Source: Pyxidicoccus xibeiensis (GTDB lineage: Bacteria; Myxococcota; Myxococcia; Myxococcales; Myxococcaceae). Taken from it: a DNA stretch of 64,000 nt. The translations under genes were made by a program, and so were the position numbers. Each line of letters opens with the position of its first letter. Position 1 is the stretch's first letter. Shown piece after piece: positions 1 through 8,519 of the stretch. Location of the stretch: positions 1,054,001-1,118,000 of the forward strand of contig NZ_JAJVKV010000001.1 of NCBI RefSeq assembly GCF_024198175.1, in the 5' to 3' direction. The notes beneath the pieces are model-generated. The model saw only the letters and a program-made list of their open reading frames with translations, did not search any database and was not told where the DNA came from.

Positions 1-2
1 CG

Positions 3-74
3 GGCCTGTCGCGAATCCTGGACTGCGACTCCCAGGCGGCAATCGACCGCCCGGTGACGGAGTGCACGAACTGA
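3..74 (+). CDS. possible 3' end of a truncated upstream gene
   Basis: A frame is open from base 3 to a TGA at 72-74 and would encode the last 23 residues of a protein ending in VTECTN. Another frame is also open here, so the choice is uncertain. In myxobacteria a DUF2381 gene such as the one that follows often sits beside a serine/threonine kinase gene, but nothing in these 23 residues identifies a family. Confidence 0.3.
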   Translation, partial: GLSRILDCDSQAAIDRPVTECTN

Positions 75-91
75 GAAGGGGGCCGGGCACC

Positions 92-119
92 TTGGATTGT
101 CCGCAAGACCTGCTACGTT
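92..119 (+). promoter_or_regulatory. candidate sigma-70-type promoter of the DUF2381 gene
   Basis: A TTGGAT box at 92-97 and a TACGTT box at 114-119 are separated by 16 bp. The expected start of transcription lies within a few bases of the ATG at 129, and no Shine-Dalgarno sequence is visible before that ATG, so the mRNA may be leaderless. Confidence 0.45.
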
Positions 120-128
120 CGCAGGCGC

Positions 129-1052
129 ATGCGGCCCTTCCTACCTGCCCGGTATGCCCTGCTGATCATGCTGCTCGCCTCCTCCGCTCCCGCCAGTGAG
201 CTGGAGGCGGCCCGCATCCGCGATGTGTTGCTCTCGGAGCACCCAGCTCACGCCACCCATCGCGTGCAGGTGAAGGGGCAGGTCGTCACCACGCTCCGCT
301 TCGAGCAGCCCATCGACCCGGCCAGGACGAAGCTGCTGGGCTGGGAAGGCCGGTTCGAGGCACTCGGGGTCGTCGGGCGAAAGGTCATCCTGGAGCCGCT
401 CCGGGACCTGGACGCGGATGAAGGCCTCCCCCTGCTGGTAACTCTCGCGGATGGAACGGAGGTTCCATTCCTGCTGAGGCCTCCCAGGAGTGAACAGGCG
501 CGGTGGGTCGACCAGCAGGTCAACGTGTTCAAGGACCGCGAGAGCTACGCGGCCATGTCCTCGGCCCTGGCGAGCGCGCTCAAGGAGAACAGGGCACTGA
601 AGGATGAGAACAAGCGCTTCCGCAAGGAGGAGACCTCCGAGGACCACGCCCTTGCCTCTCTCCTCGCGGCAGGCGCCCTGGAGCAGACGCCGTTCAAGGT
701 TGCTTCCTACTTCTCCGGCAAGGACGAGGAGATGGACGGCTTCGGCATCGTGTACAGAGGCAAGGGCAAGGTGGGGGTCGTGCTCAAGCTCAAGAACCTT
801 GATGCGGAGCAGCCCTGGAGCATGAAGTCCGCCCGCCTGACGACGTTGAAGAGTGGCAGTGAGCGGTCTTTCGCCGTTCGCACCACCATCCCGTCCATCG
901 CACCCGGCGAGTCCGGGGTGCTTGCATTCGTGGCGGACAAGAGCGCCTTCATGGACGGTGGAGAGCTGACGTCGCTCTTCCTCGAGGTCTACCGGCACGA
1001 CGGGGCCCGGCAGGCGGTCGTTCAGCTGGAGCCGCAGCTTGGTGATAAGTAG
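129..1052 (+). CDS. DUF2381 family exported protein
   Basis: The 307-residue product begins with a short positive stretch and a hydrophobic segment ending near ASSAPASELEAA, a typical signal peptide, so it should act in the envelope. The body matches the layout of the DUF2381 family, a Myxococcales-expanded paralogous family of unknown function: an early beta-rich half, a Lys/Glu-rich helical stretch near residues 145-175 (KENRALKDENKRFRKEE, probable coiled coil), then a second beta-rich half ending in VQLEPQLGDK. The ATG at 129 is preceded by a promoter-like sequence rather than a ribosome-binding site. The next gene starts 10 bp downstream on the same strand, so the two are probably co-transcribed. 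Family recognition is from memory of its characteristic pattern; function unknown. Confidence 0.8.
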   Translation: MRPFLPARYALLIMLLASSAPASELEAARIRDVLLSEHPAHATHRVQVKGQVVTTLRFEQPIDPARTKLLGWEGRFEALGVVGRKVILEPLRDLDADEGLPLLVTLADGTEVPFLLRPPRSEQARWVDQQVNVFKDRESYAAMSSALASALKENRALKDENKRFRKEETSEDHALASLLAAGALEQTPFKVASYFSGKDEEMDGFGIVYRGKGKVGVVLKLKNLDAEQPWSMKSARLTTLKSGSERSFAVRTTIPSIAPGESGVLAFVADKSAFMDGGELTSLFLEVYRHDGARQAVVQLEPQLGDK

Positions 1053-1062
1053 CGCGGGAGGC

Positions 1063-1563
1063 ATGTCCTCCAACACCTTCGCCCTCCTGTGCTGCGCAGC
1101 CCTGCTGGTGATGACCTCGGGTTGTGCCAGCTCCGCCACCGGCGGAGTGGCCCTTCGCCCTGACGGAGCTCCAGGCCCCCAGGACTGCCCGGAAAAGGCC
1201 CGGGAGGTGATGGGCTATCTGGGCCTGCATGTCGGAGATGCCGCGCTCGCGCAGCTCGACGCGAACCAGCCTCTCACTCCTCCCATCACGCTCTACGACG
1301 GTCCCATCGAGAGCGTGCTCGAGGACGACCTCGGCATCATCGAGGCACCGAGCCGGCTCTACGGCCAGGTCTGGACGAGCGGCCCCATCCTGGTCATCCG
1401 CTACTACGAAGCCCAGCGACTGGACGGCGGCAAGAGACTGCCCATCTGCGCCGTGGCCCGGCTCGGCTCCGGAGAGCTTCGCAAGCGGCCCGAGTCCAAG
1501 CCCGGCACCGCCATCATCGACTCGTCCCGCGCGGGCGTCTTCATCGTGGATGGGTTCAGGTAG
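1063..1563 (+). CDS. small hypothetical lipoprotein
   Basis: This 166-residue product starts with MSSNTFALLCCAALLVMTSGC, a lipoprotein signal whose lipidated cysteine is in TSGC. The ATG at 1063 was preferred because it gives a clean signal peptide; an in-frame GTG at 1042 would add seven residues. Mature residues contain a short conserved-looking segment (PITLYDGPIESVLEDDLGIIEAPSR is beta-rich and acidic) but no domain I recognise. Small lipoproteins of this size often follow DUF2381 genes in myxobacteria, and the 10-bp gap suggests one operon. A hairpin at 1600-1629 probably ends the transcript. Confidence 0.7.
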   Translation: MSSNTFALLCCAALLVMTSGCASSATGGVALRPDGAPGPQDCPEKAREVMGYLGLHVGDAALAQLDANQPLTPPITLYDGPIESVLEDDLGIIEAPSRLYGQVWTSGPILVIRYYEAQRLDGGKRLPICAVARLGSGELRKRPESKPGTAIIDSSRAGVFIVDGFR

Positions 1564-1599
1564 GTGGGTCGGCGAAGCCCTGCCTGGCAGCCGCGCACT

Positions 1600-1629
1600 C
1601 AGGCCGCGGCTGAAGCCCGACGCGGCCTG
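1600..1629 (+). terminator. hairpin terminator after the DUF2381 operon
   Basis: CAGGCCGCG at 1600-1608 pairs perfectly with CGCGGCCTG at 1621-1629 across a 12-nt loop, 37 bp after the upstream stop codon. Only a short T-run (CCCTTT) follows. Confidence 0.55.
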
Positions 1630-1830
1630 ACAAACCCTTTGCCATGCAATTGGGTTACGGGAATGCCCTCAGTCCCCTGGCAGAAGGTGCTTTAGTCCCA
1701 ACGCCTGCCTTCCGCTCCTGACGGAGCGCAGGCGCAAGGAATTGACCTCGCACATCACCACGCGCGTCGCCCCCGGCCCGGGGCCGGAGGTGGTTCCCTG
1801 CTCACGACTCAGGCAAGGACCACCCCCCAG

Positions 1831-4149
1831 ATGCAAACACAAAGCAGGAAGCAGTGGGCGCTGCTGTGCCTCATGGCCGCGGCGCTGTCGTCGTTCATGG
1901 GCTGCGGCACGCCCACCGAGGAGCCAGCCGCCACGGGCGCCGTCCAGTTCGCGGGCTCCATTCCCCAGGCGCTCGCGGGAGATGACGTCACCCGGGTCAC
2001 CGTCACCCTCACCGCCACCGGCGTGCCGTCTGCCACCACCACGCTGGCGCTGTCCAATGGCACCTGGAGCGGCGCCCTCTACCAGCTCCCCGCCGGCAGC
2101 AACCGCAGCTTCACGGCGGAGGCCTTCAACGCCGAGGGCGCGCTGCGCTACCGGGGCCAGGCCACGGGCGTCGCCATCGTCTCGGGCGAGACGGCGGTGG
2201 TGGCCATCACCCTCCAGTCGCTCGACACCTCGCCCCCCTTCGACAACACCGTCCCCTGCATCGACTCGCTGGTGGCCTCCGCCAGCACGGTGCTTCCGGG
2301 CGGCACCATCGCCCTGCGGGGCACGGCGCATGACCCGGACGCGAGCGACACCCTCACCTACGCCTGGTCGACCACCGGCGGCACCTTCACCACCACCGGC
2401 ACCGCGACGACGACGTGGACCGCGCCCCAGACGTCGGGCGCCTTCGTCCTCACGCTGACGGTGACGGACTCGCGCGGCGCGTCCGCCAGCATCAACGTCT
2501 CCAGCACCGTCATCTCCACCGACGGGGGCACCGCGGGCTCCGCCAGCGTCACCGTGTCCTTCAACACGTCGCCGTCCGTGCGGGGCATCACCGTGTCCCG
2601 CTCGCCGGTGCCCGTGGGCCAGAGCACCACCGTCACCGTGAACGCCGTGGACGGGGACGCCGACGCGCTGTCCTACCAGTGGACCGCCGCCTGCGCGGGG
2701 ACGTGGGCCGGGGCCAACACGCCGAGCGCCACCTTCACCCCGAGCGCCGTGCCCGCCGGAGACCCGTGCGGCAACTGCGCCCTCACCGTCGCCGTGACGG
2801 ACCCGAAGGGCGGCCGGAGCCAGGGCACGCTGCGCATCTGCGTGGGCCCGGGCACCGGGGCCAGCATCCCGCCCCGCATCATCCTGACGAACCAGTCGGC
2901 GACGTCCGTGGCCGGCGGCGGCAGCGCCACCCTGCGCGTGCTCGCCGAGGACGGCGACGGCAGCGCGCTCACCTTCGGCTGGTCGGCCAGCACCGGCACG
3001 GTGGGTACGCCGACGAACAGCTTCACCTCCAGCGAGGTCCGCTGGACGGCGCCGGTCTGCGTGCTCCCGGGCGCCGCGCCGACCATCACCGCCACCGTCA
3101 CCAACGCGCGGGGCTTCTCCGCGTCGCATACGTTCAGCGTCAGCGTGCTCAACGGCACGGAGTGCGGCAGCGGCACCGCGGCGAAGTGGGACACCACCGG
3201 CAGCATGCTCACGCCCCGCTACGGGCACTCCGCCGTCCTGCTCACCACGGGCAAGGTGCTCATCTCGGGCGGCTACAACCCGGCCATGCTGGCCTCGGCG
3301 GAGCTCTACTCGCCGGACACGGGCACCTGGAGCGCGGCGGGCAGCATGGGCCGCGGGCGGTGGGGCCACACGCTGACGCTCCTGCCTTCCGGCAGGGTGC
3401 TGGCCATTGGCGGCAGCACCAACACCTCGGGCACCGACGAGGTCCGCAACGTCGACATCTACGACCCCGCGACGAACACCTGGACGGCCGCCGCGCCCCT
3501 GACCTTCGGGCGCGTGAAGCACACGGCCACCCTGCTGCCCTCGGGCAAGGTGCTGGTCGTCGGCGGGTACAATGCCGACAACAGCGTCGCCCGCATCCCC
3601 GAGCTCTATGACCCGGCGACCGACTCCTGGGTGCCCGTCACGAGCATGGCGGCCACGTGGCGCTACTCCCATGTGGCCGTCCTGTTGCCTTCGGGGAAGC
3701 TGCTGATCGCCGGAGGCTCGACCTACGGCGAGCTCTACGACGCGGCCATGGACTCGTGGACTCCGGCCACGGGCCTGACCGGGCTGAGCTGGACCCACGC
3801 CTACCTCCAGCCCTCCGGAAAGGTCCTGCTGACCGCCGGAACCACGCTCGGGCTGTACGACCCGGCGCTCAACACGCAGACGAGCCCGGGAGCGCTGCGC
3901 CACCCCCGGACCGACTCGACGCAGGTGCAGCTGGCCTCGGGCAGGCTGCTCATCACCGGAGGCACCCAGCCCATCAGCGCCATCACGGAGGTCTACGACC
4001 CGGCCACCGGCGCGACGGACTTCTCCGTGAGCATGCCGGCGCCCCGCTACGGCTTCCCGGCCGTCCTGCTCCCGTCGGGCAAGGTCCTCGCCTCCGGTGG
4101 CCACGGGGCAGGCAACTTCCTCAACACCGCCCTGCTCTACACGCCCTGA
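1831..4149 (+). CDS. kelch-repeat lipoprotein with Ig-like domains
   Basis: The 772-residue protein starts with a lipoprotein signal (ALSSFMGCG, lipid cysteine near residue 27). Residues about 35-130 form a beta-rich domain, residues about 145-440 form several Ig/PKD-like repeats with the recurrent pattern of D-x-D-x-D-x-L-T/S-Y/F-x-W (for example DPDASDTLTYAWS and GDADALSYQW), and residues about 455-772 hold kelch motifs (GKVLISGGYN, RVLAIGGSTN, GKVLVVGGYN, GKLLIAGGS, RLLITGGTQ, GKVLASGGHG), which should close into one beta-propeller. Such proteins are abundant on the myxobacterial surface and are thought to bind ligands or partners; no enzymatic residues are seen. It converges on ileS and shares a bidirectional terminator with it. 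Confidence 0.85.
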   Translation: MQTQSRKQWALLCLMAAALSSFMGCGTPTEEPAATGAVQFAGSIPQALAGDDVTRVTVTLTATGVPSATTTLALSNGTWSGALYQLPAGSNRSFTAEAFNAEGALRYRGQATGVAIVSGETAVVAITLQSLDTSPPFDNTVPCIDSLVASASTVLPGGTIALRGTAHDPDASDTLTYAWSTTGGTFTTTGTATTTWTAPQTSGAFVLTLTVTDSRGASASINVSSTVISTDGGTAGSASVTVSFNTSPSVRGITVSRSPVPVGQSTTVTVNAVDGDADALSYQWTAACAGTWAGANTPSATFTPSAVPAGDPCGNCALTVAVTDPKGGRSQGTLRICVGPGTGASIPPRIILTNQSATSVAGGGSATLRVLAEDGDGSALTFGWSASTGTVGTPTNSFTSSEVRWTAPVCVLPGAAPTITATVTNARGFSASHTFSVSVLNGTECGSGTAAKWDTTGSMLTPRYGHSAVLLTTGKVLISGGYNPAMLASAELYSPDTGTWSAAGSMGRGRWGHTLTLLPSGRVLAIGGSTNTSGTDEVRNVDIYDPATNTWTAAAPLTFGRVKHTATLLPSGKVLVVGGYNADNSVARIPELYDPATDSWVPVTSMAATWRYSHVAVLLPSGKLLIAGGSTYGELYDAAMDSWTPATGLTGLSWTHAYLQPSGKVLLTAGTTLGLYDPALNTQTSPGALRHPRTDSTQVQLASGRLLITGGTQPISAITEVYDPATGATDFSVSMPAPRYGFPAVLLPSGKVLASGGHGAGNFLNTALLYTP

Positions 4150-4172
4150 GCCAGGGCCTCCGGTAAAGACAG

Positions 4173-4202
4173 AGGCCCCGCGCCAGCACGTGCGCGGGGC
4201 CT
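4173..4202. terminator. bidirectional terminator between kelch gene and ileS
   Basis: AGGCCCCGCGC at 4173-4183 pairs perfectly over 11 bp with GCGCGGGGCCT at 4192-4202, with an 8-nt loop. It lies between two converging genes and can serve both. Confidence 0.8.
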
Positions 4203-4229
4203 CGGGTCCTTCGAGCAGCTATCGCGGGG

Positions 4230-7130
4230 CTACGCCGCCAGCGCGTCGCGGCACTTGAGGCACACCTCACCGCCCTGCCCCACCGCCTCCGAGTACGTCC
4301 AGCAGCGCGGGCACTTCTGGCCCTTCGCGGACTGCACCTCGGCCATGACGCGCACGCCCTCGCCGAACGCCTGCACCACGTCCAGCACCTGCGACTTCTC
4401 ACCCGCCACGTCCGACAGCTCCACCTGGCTGGTGATGAACAGGCCGGGCAGCTCGTCCAGGTGCGCCTTGAGGAACTCGCGCGCCTTCGCGTCCACCGTC
4501 AGCACCACCCGCGCCTCCAGCGACGCGCCGATGAGCTTGTCGCGCCGCGCCGCCTCCAGCACGCCCTGCACCGCGCTGCGCACCGTGAACAGCTTCGCGT
4601 AGCGCTCCGCCAGCGCCGGGTCCAGCTTCGCGGCCGGCTCCGGGAAGCCCGCCAGGAACACGCTCTGGGCCGGCTTGCCCGGCAGGAAGCCCCAGGCCTC
4701 CTCCGCCGTGAAGCTCATCACCGGCGCCAGCAGGCGCAGCAGCACCGACGAGACTTCATACAGCACCGTCTGCGCGCTGCGCCGCGCCTTGCCGTCCGTG
4801 CGCCACGTGTAGAGCCGGTCCTTCAGGATGTCGAAGTAGACGGCCGACAAGTCACCGGCGACGAAGTCCAGCACCGTCGCGTAGACCATGTGGAACTCGT
4901 AGTCCTCGTACGCCTTGCGCACCCGCTCCACCACCTGCGCCAGCCGGCCGCGCGCCCACTGGTCCAGCGGCAGCAGCTCCTCGGCCGGCACCGTGTGCTT
5001 CGCCGGGTCGAAGTCGTACAGGTTGCTCAGCGCGTAGCGCACCGTGTTGCGGACCTTCCGGTAGCCCTCCGACAGGCCCTTGAGAATCTGGTCCGACAGG
5101 CGCACGTCGTTGCGGTAGTCGCTCGCCGCCACCCACAGGCGCAGCACCTCCGCGCCGTACTGGGTGATGATCTTCTCCGGGGCGACGGTGTTGCCCACGC
5201 TCTTGGACATCTTCTCGCCGTTGCCGTCCACCACGAAGCCGTGGGTGAGGCAGGCCTTGTACGGCGACCTCTCGCGCGTGCCCACCGCCACCAGCATGGA
5301 CGAGTGGAACCAGCCGCGGTGCTGGTCGCTGCCCTCCAGGAAGAGGTCCGCCGGAATCCGCTGCCGCTTCTCCAGCACCGCGGAGAACATGCACGCCGAG
5401 TCGAACCACACGTCGAGGATGTCCGTCTCGCGGCGGAACTCGCCCTTGCCGCAGCGCGGGCACTTGAAGTCCGGCGGCAGGAACTCCTTCACCGGCGTGC
5501 GGTACCAGACGCCCACGCCCTCCTGCTCCACCTTGTCGGCCACCCGGTCCATCAGCTCGGGCGACACGACGGCTTCTTCACAGCCCTCGCAGTAGGCGAT
5601 GCAGATGGGCACGCCCCAGGTGCGCTGGCGGCTGATGGTCCAGTCCGGCCGCGTCTCCAGCATGCCCCGGATGCGGCTGTGCCCCCACGAGGGCACCCAC
5701 TGCACCTTGTCCACCTCCTCCAGCACCACCTGGCGGTACGTCTTGTCGCCGCGGAACGGCTTGTCCAGCGGGATGAACCACTGGTACGTCGCGCTCAGGA
5801 TGATGGGGTTGTGGCAGCGCCAGCAGTGCGGGTACGCGTGCTCGACGGTGTCCTTCGCGTCATTGAGCAGCGCGCCCTTCTCCACCAGCGTGGCGATGAT
5901 GAGCGGGTTGGCCTCGAAGACCTTCTTGCCGGTGAGCGCCGGGCCCACCGTGTCGTCGTAGCGGCCTTCCGGGCGCACCGGGTTGTAGATGTCCAGCCCG
6001 TACTTCAGGCCGACCTCGTAGTCCTCCTGGCCGTGCCCCGGCGCCGTGTGCACCAGGCCCGTACCGGCCTCCAGCGTCACGTGGTCGCCCAGGACGATGC
6101 GGCCCCGCCGCTCGTAGAAGGGGTGCTGGTACGTCAGGTGCTCCAGCTCCTCGCCGCGCACGTACGCGACGATGCGGGCCGGGTCCACCAGCGCCGCCGC
6201 GGAGACCTCACCGCCGGGCAGTTGCACGTGCTTCACCGCCAGCTCGTCCGCCTTCACCTCCGCCAGCACCTTGGGCAGCAGGTCCTTGGCCACGCAGATG
6301 ACGCGCGCGCCGAGCTGGTAGAAGACGTACTCGAACTCCGGGTTGACGGCGATGGCCAGGTTGGCCGGCAGCGTCCAGGGCGTGGTGGTCCAGATGACGA
6401 AGGCGACGTCCTTGCCCTTCAGCGAGGGCACCTTGTCCGCCAGCTCCGGGCCAGCCTGGAAGGCGACGTAGACGGACGGGGACTTGTGGTTCTCGTACTC
6501 GACCTCGGCCTCGGCCAGCGCCGTCTGGTCGGTGAGGCACCAGTACACCGGCTTCTTGCGGCGGTAGAGCATGTCGCGGCGGGCGAAGTTCGCCAGCTCG
6601 CGGATCTCCTGCGCCTCATAGGGGAAATCGAGCGTCTTGTAGGGCTTGTCCCAGGACGCGAAGGTGCCCATGCGCTGGGCCTCGCCCTTCTGGATTTCGA
6701 TGAACTCCAGCGCGTAGGCGCGGCACGCCTCCAGGAAGGCGTCGCGCGACAGGGTGCGCTTGTCGACCTTCTTGTCCTTGAGGCGCTTCTCCACCGCCTG
6801 TTCAATCGGCAGGCCGTGCGTGTCCCAGCCGGGGATGAAGTCGCACAGGCGGCCGGACATGTTCCGGTACTTGACGACCATGTCCTTGAGGATGCGGTTG
6901 AGCGCGTGGCCGGCGTGCAGGTGGCCGTTGGCGTACGGGGGGCCGTCGGGCAGCACGAAGGGCTCGGCCTTCGCGTTCTGCTCCAGAATCTTGCCCCACA
7001 CCCCATGCTCCGCCCACCAGCCGAGAATCCTCGGCTCGAGCTGCGCCAGGTTTCCCTTCATGGGGAACTCGGTGCGGGGCAGGTTGACGGAGTCCTTGAA
7101 GTCCTTCTCCTTCGGGGGCGTGTCGCTCAT
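4230..7130 (-). CDS. ileS: isoleucyl-tRNA synthetase
   Basis: The 966-residue product charges tRNA-Ile with isoleucine in the cytoplasm. It carries the class I HIGH motif as HAGH at residues 72-75 within PPYANGHLHAGHALN, the KMSKS loop at 640-644, an editing (CP1) domain between them with the TTPWTLPANLAI segment, and a C-terminal zinc-binding module with two CxxC pairs (KCPRCW and VCLKC) in the last 30 residues. Length and order fit the bacterial IleRS family. The frame stays open far upstream, but the ATG at 7130 gives the family's usual N-terminus. It lies 35 bp downstream of a proline-rich exported protein gene and has its own promoter-like sequence inside that gap, with a 7-bp hairpin next to the start codon. 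Confidence 0.97.
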   Translation of the reverse strand: MSDTPPKEKDFKDSVNLPRTEFPMKGNLAQLEPRILGWWAEHGVWGKILEQNAKAEPFVLPDGPPYANGHLHAGHALNRILKDMVVKYRNMSGRLCDFIPGWDTHGLPIEQAVEKRLKDKKVDKRTLSRDAFLEACRAYALEFIEIQKGEAQRMGTFASWDKPYKTLDFPYEAQEIRELANFARRDMLYRRKKPVYWCLTDQTALAEAEVEYENHKSPSVYVAFQAGPELADKVPSLKGKDVAFVIWTTTPWTLPANLAIAVNPEFEYVFYQLGARVICVAKDLLPKVLAEVKADELAVKHVQLPGGEVSAAALVDPARIVAYVRGEELEHLTYQHPFYERRGRIVLGDHVTLEAGTGLVHTAPGHGQEDYEVGLKYGLDIYNPVRPEGRYDDTVGPALTGKKVFEANPLIIATLVEKGALLNDAKDTVEHAYPHCWRCHNPIILSATYQWFIPLDKPFRGDKTYRQVVLEEVDKVQWVPSWGHSRIRGMLETRPDWTISRQRTWGVPICIAYCEGCEEAVVSPELMDRVADKVEQEGVGVWYRTPVKEFLPPDFKCPRCGKGEFRRETDILDVWFDSACMFSAVLEKRQRIPADLFLEGSDQHRGWFHSSMLVAVGTRERSPYKACLTHGFVVDGNGEKMSKSVGNTVAPEKIITQYGAEVLRLWVAASDYRNDVRLSDQILKGLSEGYRKVRNTVRYALSNLYDFDPAKHTVPAEELLPLDQWARGRLAQVVERVRKAYEDYEFHMVYATVLDFVAGDLSAVYFDILKDRLYTWRTDGKARRSAQTVLYEVSSVLLRLLAPVMSFTAEEAWGFLPGKPAQSVFLAGFPEPAAKLDPALAERYAKLFTVRSAVQGVLEAARRDKLIGASLEARVVLTVDAKAREFLKAHLDELPGLFITSQVELSDVAGEKSQVLDVVQAFGEGVRVMAEVQSAKGQKCPRCWTYSEAVGQGGEVCLKCRDALAA

Positions 7131-7133
7131 ATT

Positions 7134-7169
7134 GAGAGCGGCCGTAACACGCTCTCCGGGCGCCATCAA
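7134..7169 (-). promoter_or_regulatory. candidate ileS promoter with start-proximal hairpin
   Basis: On the minus strand TTGATG (7164-7169) and TACGGC (7141-7146) are spaced by 17 bp, placing the transcription start next to the ATG at 7130. The -10 region is also the loop of a perfect 7-bp inverted repeat, GAGAGCG at 7134-7140 and CGCTCTC at 7150-7156. No Shine-Dalgarno sequence precedes the start codon. Confidence 0.45.
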
Positions 7170-8173
7170 TCGCTGGTGGGGCTCGCCGGCTCCGCGCCGG
7201 TGGTGCGGCGCAGCACCGCCACGGACAGCTTGCCGGGCTGGAGGGGCTTGAGTATCAGCTCCACCTCCTCCTGGCCGGCGCGGAAGCGGCGCGGCTCCGT
7301 GGGCTTGAAGCCGGCCTTGCCCAGCTCGGTCCGGTAGAAGGCCTCCACCTCGGCCTCCTTCGCGCTCACCGTGTAGTTGACCGAGCGCACCACCTCCAGG
7401 TCGCTCGTCATGACGCCCTCGGCGCCCGGGAACACCGGCGCCACCGAGGACATGGTGGCGGGCGGCTTCGACATGTCCGCCTCGCCCAGGTACACGGTGG
7501 TGGTGCCATCCGGGTTGGGCTGGAGGATGACCGTGTAGGTGATGAACCGCTCGGGGTCCAGGGCGGTGAGCATGGGCTCGCGCAGCAGCTGCGGCTGCTG
7601 CTCGGCGGGGGTGATGTAGAGGCCCCACTCCTCCCAGCGGTCCACCATGTGCTGGAGCAGCGGCTCGGGCTTCTCCGCGCTGCGCACCGCCTTCAGCCGC
7701 ACCGGGACTCCGTCCGCGAGCATGACGCCCGGCACGTCCACGACGTCCAGCACCCTGGGCACGTCCCAGACGAAGGGCTGCCGGTAGATGGGAGGGACCT
7801 TCAGGCCGGGGGGCAGGGCGTCGCGGGGCGATGCAGGCTCGGCCTCCACGTCCCCGAGCAGGTCGGACAGACGCGTGGGCGCGGGGGGCGGCAGCGGAGG
7901 CAGGGACCCGGGCGGCTTGTCCTCCAAGGCCTTCGCCTTCGGCTCCGTGCCGGGTGCCTTCGCCTTCGGCTCCGTGCCGGGTGCCTTCGCGCCGGTGCCT
8001 GGGGCCTTCGCCTGCGGCGCTGTCTTGGGGGACTGCGCGCCCGCCTTCTTCGCGGACGGCGAGGGCACCGGCTCGGCGGGCGCGCCGACAGCGCTCGTGC
8101 CCAGCACCAGCCACATCACGGTCCACTTCATCGCCGGCCTCCGGTCCGCCGTCCGCGGTGCCCGCGCCGTCAT
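7166..8173 (-). CDS. proline-rich exported hypothetical protein
   Basis: The product is 335 residues from the ATG at 8173, or 321 from the ATG at 8131. The longer start overlaps the upstream stop codon in an ATGA tetranucleotide, which favours translational coupling; the shorter start MKWTVMWLVLGTSAVGA gives a cleaner signal peptide. After the signal comes a low-complexity Pro/Lys/Ala linker with a tandem AKAPGTEPK repeat, then a globular region with many Leu/Val strands and motifs such as VRLKAVRSAEKPEPLL and AFYRTELGKAGF. The latter resembles a small ferredoxin-like fold used in periplasmic proteins, but I recognise no family. It sits between the cysteine-rich protein gene and ileS. Confidence 0.7.
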   Translation of the reverse strand: MTARAPRTADRRPAMKWTVMWLVLGTSAVGAPAEPVPSPSAKKAGAQSPKTAPQAKAPGTGAKAPGTEPKAKAPGTEPKAKALEDKPPGSLPPLPPPAPTRLSDLLGDVEAEPASPRDALPPGLKVPPIYRQPFVWDVPRVLDVVDVPGVMLADGVPVRLKAVRSAEKPEPLLQHMVDRWEEWGLYITPAEQQPQLLREPMLTALDPERFITYTVILQPNPDGTTTVYLGEADMSKPPATMSSVAPVFPGAEGVMTSDLEVVRSVNYTVSAKEAEVEAFYRTELGKAGFKPTEPRRFRAGQEEVELILKPLQPGKLSVAVLRRTTGAEPASPTSD

Positions 8174-8493
8174 GGCGAGTCCGGCAGGCTCGCTGCCTTC
8201 TCCTTCCCGCTGGGCCCATCCTTGGGACAGCGGCTGGAGCACGCCTTGAAGGTGGCCTCGTACTTCTGGGTGCAGCGCGTGGCACAGCTCTGGAAGCGGG
8301 CGCCGTCGCCGCCCTTGCTGGGGAGGGCCGGAGGCGGGCATTGATTCATGCAGGCCTGGAGGGTGTCACCGCCCTTGGCGGCACAGGTGCCCTCGCACGC
8401 GGCCCGGTCCGCGAGCGCTGACGGTGCGGCCAGCAGCGCGCACATGAGCCCTGCGCTGGCGAGCGTGGTGAGGAGCAAACGCGTCGTCTTCAT
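8170..8493 (-). CDS. small exported twin-CX3C cysteine protein
   Basis: This 107-residue protein has a signal peptide (MKTTRLLLTTLASAGLMCALLAAPSALA). The mature part contains four CX3C motifs arranged as two matched pairs: CEGTC, ten residues, CMNQC, then CATRC, ten residues, CSSRC. Equal spacing in both pairs suggests two helical hairpins each held by two disulfides, a layout known from twin-CX3C/CHCH proteins; homology to those is not claimed. The product should be periplasmic or surface-exposed. The ATG at 8493 is preceded by GGACTCCC and not by a strong ribosome-binding site. It overlaps the next gene by ATGA and follows the TadE-like gene by 26 bp. Confidence 0.75.
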   Translation of the reverse strand: MKTTRLLLTTLASAGLMCALLAAPSALADRAACEGTCAAKGGDTLQACMNQCPPPALPSKGGDGARFQSCATRCTQKYEATFKACSSRCPKDGPSGKEKAASLPDSP

Positions 8494-8519
8494 GAGTGGG
8501 AGTCCGTCCTTTGCTGGAG

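Noticed and set aside
1742..1764. TTGACC box upstream of the kelch gene
   Set aside because: No -10-like sequence lies at a workable distance, so no promoter is claimed.
1669..4104. 811-codon open frame opposite the kelch lipoprotein
   Set aside because: Translation is mostly Arg/Gly/Ala low complexity; a GC-rich shadow of a real gene.
4461..7337. 958-codon open frame on the plus strand opposite ileS
   Set aside because: It mirrors ileS in the high-GC third-position bias and its translation is Arg/His/Leu-rich without a fold.
7131..8285. N-terminal extension of ileS giving a 1351-residue fusion
   Set aside because: The extension covers another gene on the same strand in a different frame and lacks a start; the ATG at 7130 gives the normal family N-terminus.
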